This document shows, one piece after another, positions 1-7,130 of a stretch of DNA of 17,032 nucleotides. This DNA is from Phycisphaerae bacterium. GTDB lineage: Bacteria; Planctomycetota; Phycisphaerae; UBA1845. The translations under genes were made by a program, and so were the position numbers. The notes beneath the pieces are model-generated. The model was not told the DNA's origin and made no database searches. It saw only the letters and a program-made list of their open reading frames with translations. Each line of letters begins with the position of its first letter. The first letter of the stretch is position 1. The stretch covers positions 1 to 17,032 of the forward strand of contig JAJDDU010000259.1 of the NCBI GenBank assembly GCA_029260155.1, in the 5' to 3' direction.

Positions 1-434
1 GCCGTATTCCCGCTGAAGGTGCAGTACGTCACCGTCGGGCTGCTGGCGATGCAGTTCATCCCGCCGCCCGACTGGATCGCATTCCCGTTCGTGATCACGA
101 CCCCGCTGAGTACCGTGTCCGATCCCTCGGAGTTTTCGCACCTGACGACCGGGCCGCTCCCGCCGCCATCGATGATGGTGCTCAGGGCGATCTCGGGGTC
201 CGTCGGGGCCGTGCTGCGCACCGTAATCGCCTTGCCGTTGAAGTTGATGTTCTCAACGTAGGTTCCAGGGGCGACGACGACCTCATCGCCGTTTATCGCC
301 GCGTCGATGCCGGCCTGGATAGTCGGCTGATCGGCGGGGACGTTGATGATGTCCGCATGGACGTGCCCAACGAAGAACAGAGTCGCCAGCACGGCCAAGC
401 CGCACACGACGTTCCGCGTTTGCTTCCGATACAT
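1..434 (-). CDS. Secreted right-handed beta-helix protein, N-terminal part (runs off left edge)
   Basis: The gene reads leftward from an ATG at 434 and is still open at base 1, giving 144 visible codons. A clear Shine-Dalgarno AGGAG lies about 10 bases upstream. Residues 1-27 form a signal peptide: a basic start (MYRKQTR), a hydrophobic core (LAVLATLFFVG), and probable cleavage after HVHA. The next stretch has the signature PADQPTIQAGIDAA, then VVVAPGTYVEN and ITVRST. This is the usual opening of extracellular pectin-lyase-fold (parallel beta-helix) proteins. GGGSGPVV and SSPTVTYCTFSGNT look like the first helix coils. These families include surface adhesins and polysaccharide-binding or -cleaving proteins. 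No catalytic residue is visible in this part, so an enzymatic role cannot be claimed. The fold and secretion are fairly certain; the function is unknown. Confidence 0.85.
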   Translation of the reverse strand, partial: MYRKQTRNVVCGLAVLATLFFVGHVHADIINVPADQPTIQAGIDAAINGDEVVVAPGTYVENINFNGKAITVRSTAPTDPEIALSTIIDGGGSGPVVRCENSEGSDTVLSGVVITNGNAIQSGGGMNCIASSPTVTYCTFSGNT

Positions 435-1132
435 GTCCGTTTCTCCTGAGTGGAATAGGTTTTCTTGAGGTTGCCCGACGGACACCGCGCGGCGCCCGGC
501 AGCGTCATGGCAAAACAGCCGCGCCGTAGTTCAGATTCTAGCGCAAGCTAAACACGCCGCCGTTGATTGTGGACGCCCAGTGCGAGACAAGGAGAGTGCG
601 CACACGATCAGTGGATCCGATCCTCTGAACTCCACAGACTCTCTCCTGTATTTCCCAGATATTTGACTCCAAGCGGTTATCCTGCGCAAGCGGTCTGCTC
701 GATTCAACGCAGAATGGCCTCCGTGGCCGCAAACCACGCCTGTTTTCCCGCTCCAATGTGCCAATCCTGCCTCGGACGTCTCGGCGAGGACGATCCAGGG
801 CAGTTTCCGCGCATCCCTCGACCCTCCGCCGAGGTGGGTTAAGTTCCGGGGCAGCAACAGCGATATCCGGCCCGTTCACACGTCGCCCAAACGCAAGTTC
901 ATCATACCAAGAGCGGCCCGACGATGACAAGAATCGAATCTGACAGAGTCTTGGCGGTGTCCTGGACGGTGCGATATCCGCCAACTACGAACAGAACCTC
1001 GGTTCGTAAGCACCAGGCGAGTCGGGATGCTCACGCGGAAACTCGGAGAATCCGGGCGAATCTTAGGCGGTCGCTGCTCGAACGCTGAGAAGGAAGATAG
1101 AGGAGAGGCCCGGTGGTGCGTGGCCTCTGAAC
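435..1132. other. Non-coding stretch upstream of the beta-helix gene
   Basis: No convincing gene is seen. Open frames of 60-150 codons exist on both strands, but they overlap one another, have Arg/Pro/Ser-rich translations of the kind produced by GC-rich non-coding DNA, lack ribosome binding sites, and resemble no family I know. The right-hand end contains a stem-loop at 1104-1128 (separate entry). The untranslated leader and promoter of the beta-helix gene must lie near 435-560 on the minus strand. A TAGAAT hexamer reads leftward at 540-535, but no matching -35 box was found, so no promoter is called. Confidence 0.5.
1104..1128 (-). terminator. Stem-loop just downstream of the decayed fragment
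   Basis: AGAGGCC at 1104-1110 pairs with GGCCTCT at 1122-1128, a perfect 7-bp stem with an 11-base loop. It lies immediately past the 3' end (minus sense) of the gene-like segment at 1133-1393, where a terminator would be expected. There is no U-tract, only a pyrimidine-rich run, so intrinsic termination is doubtful. Confidence 0.25.
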
Positions 1133-1393
1133 CTTGATAGCTACTTGGCCAGCGACCGGAGTGCCGACGCTTTCTGGTCCGCTTCGCTCGCCCGCGCTGG
1201 CGAGCTTGCCGGAGATGCGTGTGAGGGCATCCACGACCGCGAACATGGTGGCCACTCGTGGCTTGGTCATCGCCCCGTGCCAGCGTGCGACCTCAAGGGC
1301 CTCTTTCGCGAGCGTTCGCGTGATGCCTTGCTTGGCCAGCACTTTGAGCACGTCATCGGAGCTCGAACCGAGCGAGTGTGGCAATTGTTCAGG
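1133..1393 (-). pseudogene. Possible decayed gene fragment with a protein-like segment
   Basis: The minus strand is open from 1588 to 1031, but only about 87 codons in the middle read like real protein. That segment runs from SSSDDVLKVLAKQGITRTL through AKEALEVA to FAVVDALTRISGKLASAGER. It has regular amphipathic helices and balanced charge. On either side the translation turns into Arg/Pro/Ser-rich text. There is no start codon or ribosome binding site at the head of the segment, and the likely break point is 16 bp from the palindrome pair at 1409-1457. This fits the C-terminal remnant of a larger gene whose front half is gone or scrambled. I do not recognise the family with certainty. It could also be a chance open frame. 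Confidence 0.28.
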
Positions 1394-1408
1394 GCATCGT
1401 AGGTGCAG

Positions 1409-1457
1409 GGCGGGTTTCACCCGCCGTGATCGTGCAGGAAGGCGGGTGAAACCCGCC
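1409..1457. repeat. REP-like double palindrome
   Basis: GGCGGGTTTCACCCGCC at 1409-1425 and its exact reverse complement GGCGGGTGAAACCCGCC at 1441-1457 flank a 15-base spacer. Each 17-mer is itself a perfect 7-bp hairpin with a 3-base loop, so the unit can fold as two small hairpins or one long 17-bp stem. GTGCAGG precedes both arms (from 1403/1434), making a partial direct repeat as well. This architecture matches paired REP/BIME elements dispersed between genes by RAYT-type transposases. No transposase is nearby. Confidence 0.75.
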
Positions 1458-1518
1458 GTACCGGTGGAATGCCACAGAGAATGGCCACACCCCACTCGCA
1501 CGGGGATTAGCCGGAGAC

Positions 1519-1548
1519 TTGGCTTTGCGAGCGCGATGCCTGTATAGT
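1519..1548 (+). promoter_or_regulatory. Candidate sigma70-type promoter for the ATP-grasp/HAD pair
   Basis: TTGGCT (1519-1524) and TATAGT (1543-1548) are separated by 18 bases. Each hexamer is close to consensus. Transcription would begin near 1555, just before the ATG at 1558 and about 45 bases before the ATG at 1600. Called by eye only. Confidence 0.4.
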
Positions 1549-1599
1549 CAAGTGGAGATGGCCAGACGACGCGCTTCATCTTCGGCACACGGCAAGCAC

Positions 1600-2577
1600 A
1601 TGAACATCATGTTCACGTGCGTGGGGCGGCGCGTCGAACTACTGCATGCGTTCCGCCGGGCCGCGGAGAAGTTGGGCGTAGGCCTGACGGTTCACGGCGC
1701 GGACATGTCGTGGTTTGCCCCGGCGATGCACCACGTGGACGTCGCGCATGTCATCCCGGCGTTGAGCGATCCGGACCACATCGACGCGTTGCTCGAGATC
1801 GTGCGTAAGCGGAAGATCGATATGGTCATTCCGCTGATCGACTCGGAACTGATGGCATTGAGCGAGGCTTGGGAGCGATTCCGCGAGCTCGGTTGCAGCG
1901 CCGTCGTTTCGTCCGAAGACGTGATTCACACGTGTCAAGACAAGTTGCTGACGTACAAGAAGCTCAAGCAAGCGGGCATCGACACGCCGGCAACGTGGTC
2001 GTGCACAGCGGCGATCAAAAAGAAACTCCTCGACTTTCCGCTATTCATGAAGCCTCGCGAGGGCAGCGCGGGCATGGGCAACTACAAGATTCACGACATC
2101 GACGACCTAACGGTTCTCGCCCGCCGCGTTCCGAGCCCAATCGTGCAGGAGTTTGTCGAGGGCACCGAGCACACTCTGGACGTGTACACCGGGTTCGACG
2201 GCATTCCGCGGTGCGTTGTTCCTCGGCGGCGCCTTGAAGTGCGCAACGGAGAAGTATCAAAGGGGCTCATCGTCAAGAACCGCCGCATCATGGCCGTCGG
2301 GCGTACGGTCGCGCTCGCGCTGGGCGACTGCCGAGGCGTCATCACGGTGCAGTGCATCGTTACGGCTGAGAAGCGTATTCGCGTTATCGAGATCAACCCG
2401 CGCTTCGGCGGTGGTGCGCCATTGGGCATTCGCGCGGGGGCTGATTTCCCACTGTGGTTGATGGCGGAGCACCTGGGGCGGCCTGTGACCATCAAGCCCG
2501 CCGACTTCGAGGACAACGTGGCCATGCTGCGATTCGACGACTCGGTTTTTTGCACCGTCGGTGATGATTGGTGTTGA
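1600..2577 (+). CDS. ATP-grasp domain ligase (carbamoyl-phosphate-synthase/PylC-like)
   Basis: Enzymes of this superfamily use ATP to activate a carboxylate as an acyl phosphate and join it to an amine or similar nucleophile. The acceptor cannot be told here. Of 325 residues, 1-110 form the Rossmann-like pre-ATP-grasp domain (MNIMFTCVGRRVELL, then VIPLIDSEL). DKLLTYKKLKQAGIDTP (114-130) opens the ATP-grasp fold. FMKPREGSAGMG (149-160) is the ATP-binding lysine and glycine loop, VQEFVEG lies at 182-188, and EINPRFGGG (264-272) carries the Mg-binding Glu and Asn. The start at 1600 is chosen because the Rossmann strand begins there. An in-frame ATG at 1558 would add 14 basic, Ser-rich residues. 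Neither start has a normal ribosome binding site. The 3' end overlaps the HAD gene, implying an operon. Confidence 0.88.
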   Translation: MNIMFTCVGRRVELLHAFRRAAEKLGVGLTVHGADMSWFAPAMHHVDVAHVIPALSDPDHIDALLEIVRKRKIDMVIPLIDSELMALSEAWERFRELGCSAVVSSEDVIHTCQDKLLTYKKLKQAGIDTPATWSCTAAIKKKLLDFPLFMKPREGSAGMGNYKIHDIDDLTVLARRVPSPIVQEFVEGTEHTLDVYTGFDGIPRCVVPRRRLEVRNGEVSKGLIVKNRRIMAVGRTVALALGDCRGVITVQCIVTAEKRIRVIEINPRFGGGAPLGIRAGADFPLWLMAEHLGRPVTIKPADFEDNVAMLRFDDSVFCTVGDDWC

Positions 2578-3239
2578 CGCGCGGTGGGCACGAGCGGGCA
2601 ATTGTCTTCGACCTGGACGACACACTTTATCCTGAACGTGCGTACGCCTTTAGTGGATTTGACTCGGTAGCGGCTGCATTTGCGGAACGGCTGAGCGCGG
2701 ACTTCGACGTATCGGCGCGGATGCGCGAGTTGTTCGACACGCCTGATCGGCATCGCGTGTTCAATGCCATTGCTGCGCAGTGCAACGCGCCCGAGTCAAT
2801 CGTTGCGGAGATGATCGATCATTTCCGGCATCACGCGCCGCGTATCCAGCTGCATTCCGACGCGGAGGCTGCGCTTACACGTCTGCGCCCGTCATGCAAG
2901 CTGGGCGTCATTAGCGACGGTTATTCGATCGTTCAGCATGCGAAGATCGACGCGCTTGACGTGCGGCAGCGGGTGGACGCGGTCATCGTAACGGACGACT
3001 ACGGCCGGGCGTTTTGGAAGCCGCACCCACGTGCTTTCGAGGAGATGGCCGCCCTGTTGGGTGTCGAGCACAGGCACTGCGCGTACGTCGCTGACAATCC
3101 TGCTAAGGACTTCGTCGCGCCCAACGCGCTGGGCTGGCGTACCGTGTTCATCGAGCGTCCCGACGGCGTGCATGCCAAGAACCCTCCGGCAGACAGCGGT
3201 GCCGCGCGCGAGACCATCATGTCGCTTGACGCGCTCTGA
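2571..3239 (+). CDS. HAD-family phosphatase (HAD-IA-like)
   Basis: This is a predicted cytosolic phosphomonoesterase working through an aspartyl-phosphate intermediate and Mg. Counting from GTG 2571, motif I is FDLDDTL (nucleophile Asp14, acid/base Asp16), motif II is VISDG (Ser115), motif III is Lys150 in WKPHPRAF, and motif IV is YVADNPAKD (Asp175, Asp180). An alpha-helical cap lies between motifs I and II, as in subfamily I. About 222 residues is normal for the family. No ATG is available: TTG 2568, GTG 2571 and TTG 2574 are adjacent, and all overlap the TGA of the ATP-grasp gene at 2575-2577. Translation is therefore probably coupled to the upstream gene. The substrate is unknown; the pairing suggests it acts on a precursor or product of the ligase. 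Confidence 0.87.
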   Translation: MLTRGGHERAIVFDLDDTLYPERAYAFSGFDSVAAAFAERLSADFDVSARMRELFDTPDRHRVFNAIAAQCNAPESIVAEMIDHFRHHAPRIQLHSDAEAALTRLRPSCKLGVISDGYSIVQHAKIDALDVRQRVDAVIVTDDYGRAFWKPHPRAFEEMAALLGVEHRHCAYVADNPAKDFVAPNALGWRTVFIERPDGVHAKNPPADSGAARETIMSLDAL

Positions 3240-3325
3240 TCTGTGCGGAAATACGCTCTGTCTGCAATAGTCGCATGGACGCATGACACGGTGGCCGAAC
3301 GGCGTGTGGGCGCGGCACATGTTGA

Positions 3326-3354
3326 TTGCATCGCTAATATTAATTCGGTACTCT
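3326..3354 (+). promoter_or_regulatory. Candidate promoter of the subtilisin-like protease gene
   Basis: TTGCAT (3326-3331) and TACTCT (3349-3354), 17 bases apart, sit in a short AT-rich island (GCTAATATTAATT) that stands out from the GC-rich surroundings. TCTAAT at 3352-3357 is an alternative -10. The resulting leader would be about 80 bases and would include the stem-loop at 3373-3396. Confidence 0.3.
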
Positions 3355-3372
3355 AATGGAATTGGAAGGGCT

Positions 3373-3396
3373 GAACGGGGCGTGGTCGCCCGGTTC
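3373..3396 (+). promoter_or_regulatory. Stem-loop in the leader of the protease gene
   Basis: GAACGGGGCG (3373-3382) and CGCCCGGTTC (3387-3396) pair at 9 of 10 positions around a TGGT loop. It lies between the candidate promoter and the ribosome binding site at 3429-3433. It might be a leader hairpin or a weak terminator of the HAD gene; no U-tract follows. Confidence 0.3.
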
Positions 3397-3442
3397 GATG
3401 TCGTACGTCCGCAGAATCCCCTACCCGCAGGAGTAATCAAGT

Positions 3443-6400
3443 ATGCTGAATCATCTGGCCGGCTGTAGCGTTCTAGCGATGGGGGCGGTTCTGTTCTCCG
3501 CGACAGCGAGTGGATCGGAGATAAATGATCATCGAGGGCGGCAGCATGTCGTGCGCATTTGGGGGCACAGTGCGATTCCAGCCGGTGAGGCGGATTGGTC
3601 ACCGATACTCAGTTTGGATTATGACACGTTCACATGGGCTGCATTGAGCGACGCGGAGCTTGCGCGATTGCGGAGCAGCGGCCAAGCTTATCAGGAAGTC
3701 GTCGATCCCTACGCGCTGCGTTTCGGCGGGACGCGTTTCGACCCGCTTGCGGCCGCGCCGGTGATCGCCGATGGATGGGATACAGCCGATTCTGATGTCG
3801 CGGATCTGCACTTGGTGCAGTTCGTCGGCCCGACGCGTGCCGGTTGGCTTGACGCGCTGCGGGCGCGCGGGTTGAAGGTGGTGCAGTATGTTCATCCCTT
3901 CACTTACGTTGTTTGGGGCAAGCCGGGCAATCGCGCGCAAGCGGAGCACCTCGATACGGTTCGGTGGACCGGTTCGTTCGCTCCGGCGTACCGCGTGCTG
4001 CCGCGCTGGCGTAACCTGGCTGCGGGCGCACAAAGGGTGAAGGTACTGCTCTATCGCGGCGCAGACGTCGACGCAGCCATCGGCGCGTTGCGGCATCTTG
4101 GTGGGACGATCACAACGCGCACAACCTTGAACCATGTTTTCGAGTCAGTCGGCGTGACGCTGCCAGGGTCTGCGATGCGCGGTGCGGCCCACGTTCCCGG
4201 TGTGTACAGCATTCAGCCCGTTCCTACGGACGGCGGCTTGCGGGGCGAGATGAGTGATCAGGTGAGCGTAAACAACGTCGACGGCAGCAACGCGGCGTTT
4301 CCGGGATACGTGGACTGGCTCGCGGGCGTGGGCATCAACGGTGCGGGCGTCATCATCGCGAATGTAGACGGTGGCGTAGCCGAGACACATGCCGATTTAG
4401 TTAATCGCTTCATTGGCTGCACGGGGCAAACATGTGGCGGGAGCGATTCGAGTAGTCACGGCACGCACACGGCGGGGATCATGGCGGCGGACGGATCGTC
4501 GGGGATTCTGGATTCTTTCGGATTCCTGCGCGGGCTGGGACAGGCGCCAGGCGCTACGCTGGTCGAGCAGGTCTATAGCCCTTGGTTTACGCAGGCGGGC
4601 GGGATGCTCCTGCTGATGACCGACTCGTACAATAACGGGGCGTCGTTGTCGGGTAACAGTTGGGGGCCTTCGGGGTCTCCGCACGGATATGATGAGGACA
4701 CCATGCAGGTGGACATCGGTGTTCGCGATGCCGATCCCGCCGCGCCGGGCAACCAGCCGCTGACGTTTGTACTCTCGTTCATGAATGGAAACGGCGGGAC
4801 AAGCTCGCAGGGTACGCCGGACGAAGCCAAGAATCTGTTCAACATCGGTTCGACGAAGATGCAGACCGGCAGCGGTGCACAGATCCTTCAGATCGACGAC
4901 GTGTCATCTAATAGTGCGCACGGCCCGGCGCTTGACGGTCGGACGATACCGCACATTGTGGCGCCGGGTTGCTCGGTGGAGTCCTCGGTTCCGGGCGGCT
5001 ATGGCACGATGTGCGGGACGAGCATGGCTTCTCCGCATGTCAGTGGCGCGGTTGCGTTGTTCATCGAGTATTACCGTGGATTGCCCAACTTTGTCGTTGA
5101 CCCGAGCCCTGCTCTGATCAAGGCGGCGTTTCTTCCGGCGGCCCGCGACTTGGCTGGTCATTCGGACGCGGACGGCGGGACTCTGGGTCATCCGTTCGAC
5201 AGCAAGCAGGGTTGGGGCCGCATGGATGTCGAAGCGGTGATCGACCCGCAGTTCACAGCGCGTTACTTTGACGATCCGGCCGTCTTCAACAACACCGGCG
5301 AGGAGTGGGTCACCAATCTCTCTCCGGTCGATCCCTCTCAGCCGATGCGACTCATGCTGGTGTGGACGGACGCCCCCGGTCACGGGTTGGGTGGGTCGAC
5401 GCCCGCGTGGAATAACGATCTCGATCTCGTGGTTGAGGTTGGCGGCAACACGTATCGCGGCAACGGTTTCGGGCCCGATGGGTGGTCGCAGTCCGGCGCT
5501 CCCGCGGACAGCATGAACAACACGGAGGGCGTATTCCTCGGCCCCTTGTCGCCAGCCGTCGCAACTGTTCGCGTCGTCGCAGCCAACATCAACTCGGACG
5601 GCATTCCGAATACCGGTGACGATACGGACCAGGACTTCGCGCTGGTCTGCTACAACTGTGCAGAGGAGCCAGGCTTCATTCTGACAGCTGACCCGGGGCA
5701 GATGGAGATTTGCGTGCCCGACGACGCGACCTACAACGTCGAAGTGGGTCAGATCATGGGGTTCAGCGATCCGGTCACGCTCAGTGCCACGGGCGAACCC
5801 GCCGGCACGACAGTCGCGTTTTCCGTGAACCCCGTCACACCGCCCGGTGCGAGTATGATGACGATCGGCAACACCGCTTCGGCGGCTGCGGGGTCGTACA
5901 CTGTGGACATTGCCGGGGCGGCGCCCGACATGGATCGCAACATGACTGTCGCGCTGGACATCTACACAACCGCTCCCGGCGCGCCGGTGCTGGTCTCTCC
6001 CGCCAATGCTGCCACTGGAGTGAGTCTTGTACCTACGTTTGAATGGTCCTCGGGGAGTCAGTCATCGACATACTCTTTTGAACTTGCGGCCGATGCCGAC
6101 TTCCAGAGTATCCTCGCATCTGCCACCGACCTGACAGAGACGACCTACACGCTCGGAGCACCTCTAGCGGCGATAACTCAGTATTACTGGCGAGCGCAGT
6201 CTGACAATATTTGCGGCGAAGGACAGTTTTCGCAGACGTTTAGCTTTACGACACGAGACATGCCAGCCATTCTGCTGGTTGACGACGACGACGATGGTCC
6301 CGATGTCTTGACGTACTACGCCGATGCCCTCAGCGCCATCGGGCAGGACTACGACCTGTGGGACACGAACGACAGTGATAATGAGCCCGAAGCTGCCACA

Positions 6401-7102
6401 CTGCTCGCGTACCAGACGGTGATTTGGTTTACGGGAGACTCGTTTGGCGGTCCATGCGGGCCGGGTCCTGCGGGCGAGGCTGCGTTGGCGCAGTACCTCG
6501 ACGGCGGCGGATGCCTGCTTATCAGCAGTCAGGACTACCACTACGATCGCGACCTCACAAACTTCATGAGTGACTATCTCGGCGTGGCGTCGGTAAACGA
6601 CGACGTCGATCAGACACAGGCGACCGGTGCAGGTTCGGTGTTTACTGGCATGGGGCCGTACGCACTCTCTTACCCATTTTCCAACTACAGCGATACGTTG
6701 AATGCCGACGGCACGGCCGAAGTCGCGTTTACCGGAAGCGTGGGTGATTGCGCCGTCAACAAGGACAATGGAGTGTACAAGACGACGTTCTGGGGATTCC
6801 CACTTGAGGCAGTGGGCTCGGCCTCAGATCGCATGGAATTGATCAGCGCCGTGATAGACTGGTGCGCGGCCGATCAATTCGTCGACTGCAATGACAACGG
6901 TATTCCCGACGAAGAGGAACCGCTTGGCGATTTCGATTTGGACTGCGATGTCGACTTGGATGATTTCCAGACGCTGGACGGCTGTTTTACGGGGGCCGAC
7001 GGCAATGCGGGACTGTTGTGCGACAACGCCGACCTTGACCGAGACGGGGATGTGGACATGGAAGACCTGGGGCGGTTCCAGGTCTTGTTCATGATTCCGT
7101 AG
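3443..7102 (+). CDS. Secreted multidomain subtilisin-family (S8, KP-43-like) protease with dockerin-like tail
   Basis: A 1219-residue extracellular serine endopeptidase. The ATG has an AGGAG (3429-3433) nine bases upstream. Residues 1-24 are a signal peptide (LAGCSVLAMGAVLFSATASG). Residues about 30-260 are probably a propeptide. The S8 domain shows Asp309 in ANVDGGV, His339 in SSHGTHTAGI, oxyanion Asn405 in SGNSWGP and Ser527 in CGTSMASPHVSG, so the catalytic set is complete. At about 605-740 there is a beta-jelly-roll (WNNDLDLVVEVGG, then YRGNGFGPDGW) as in KP-43-type subtilases. An Ig-like stretch follows (about 745-840), then a fibronectin-III-like module (845-938, PVLVSPANAATGV), a GATase/DUF4350-like Rossmann module (942-1141, AILLVDDDDDG), and a Ca-binding dockerin-like pair of Asp loops (about 1163-1174 and 1197-1208). 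The order and catalytic motifs are clear; the accessory domain names are by resemblance. Confidence 0.92.
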   Translation: MLNHLAGCSVLAMGAVLFSATASGSEINDHRGRQHVVRIWGHSAIPAGEADWSPILSLDYDTFTWAALSDAELARLRSSGQAYQEVVDPYALRFGGTRFDPLAAAPVIADGWDTADSDVADLHLVQFVGPTRAGWLDALRARGLKVVQYVHPFTYVVWGKPGNRAQAEHLDTVRWTGSFAPAYRVLPRWRNLAAGAQRVKVLLYRGADVDAAIGALRHLGGTITTRTTLNHVFESVGVTLPGSAMRGAAHVPGVYSIQPVPTDGGLRGEMSDQVSVNNVDGSNAAFPGYVDWLAGVGINGAGVIIANVDGGVAETHADLVNRFIGCTGQTCGGSDSSSHGTHTAGIMAADGSSGILDSFGFLRGLGQAPGATLVEQVYSPWFTQAGGMLLLMTDSYNNGASLSGNSWGPSGSPHGYDEDTMQVDIGVRDADPAAPGNQPLTFVLSFMNGNGGTSSQGTPDEAKNLFNIGSTKMQTGSGAQILQIDDVSSNSAHGPALDGRTIPHIVAPGCSVESSVPGGYGTMCGTSMASPHVSGAVALFIEYYRGLPNFVVDPSPALIKAAFLPAARDLAGHSDADGGTLGHPFDSKQGWGRMDVEAVIDPQFTARYFDDPAVFNNTGEEWVTNLSPVDPSQPMRLMLVWTDAPGHGLGGSTPAWNNDLDLVVEVGGNTYRGNGFGPDGWSQSGAPADSMNNTEGVFLGPLSPAVATVRVVAANINSDGIPNTGDDTDQDFALVCYNCAEEPGFILTADPGQMEICVPDDATYNVEVGQIMGFSDPVTLSATGEPAGTTVAFSVNPVTPPGASMMTIGNTASAAAGSYTVDIAGAAPDMDRNMTVALDIYTTAPGAPVLVSPANAATGVSLVPTFEWSSGSQSSTYSFELAADADFQSILASATDLTETTYTLGAPLAAITQYYWRAQSDNICGEGQFSQTFSFTTRDMPAILLVDDDDDGPDVLTYYADALSAIGQDYDLWDTNDSDNEPEAATLLAYQTVIWFTGDSFGGPCGPGPAGEAALAQYLDGGGCLLISSQDYHYDRDLTNFMSDYLGVASVNDDVDQTQATGAGSVFTGMGPYALSYPFSNYSDTLNADGTAEVAFTGSVGDCAVNKDNGVYKTTFWGFPLEAVGSASDRMELISAVIDWCAADQFVDCNDNGIPDEEEPLGDFDLDCDVDLDDFQTLDGCFTGADGNAGLLCDNADLDRDGDVDMEDLGRFQVLFMIP

Positions 7103-7111
7103 CGGGAACGG

Positions 7112-7127
7112 GGTGGCTGAATCCACC
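7112..7127. terminator. Small hairpin between convergent protease and oxidoreductase genes
   Basis: GGTGG (7112-7116) and CCACC (7123-7127) form a 5-bp stem with a 6-base loop in the 28-bp gap between two converging genes. The position suits a shared bidirectional terminator, but the stem is short and no T-run flanks it. Confidence 0.22.
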
Positions 7128-7130
7128 GCT

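Noticed and set aside
539..550. TAGCGCAAGCTA mini-hairpin with a GNRA-like loop
   Set aside because: Only a 4-bp stem; expected by chance at this length.
538..984. 148-codon minus-strand open frame in the left intergenic region
   Set aside because: Arg/Pro-rich, no ribosome binding site, no motif, and overlapping frames of similar size on both strands.
3240..3325. Terminator after the HAD gene
   Set aside because: No stable stem followed by a T-run was found in this stretch.
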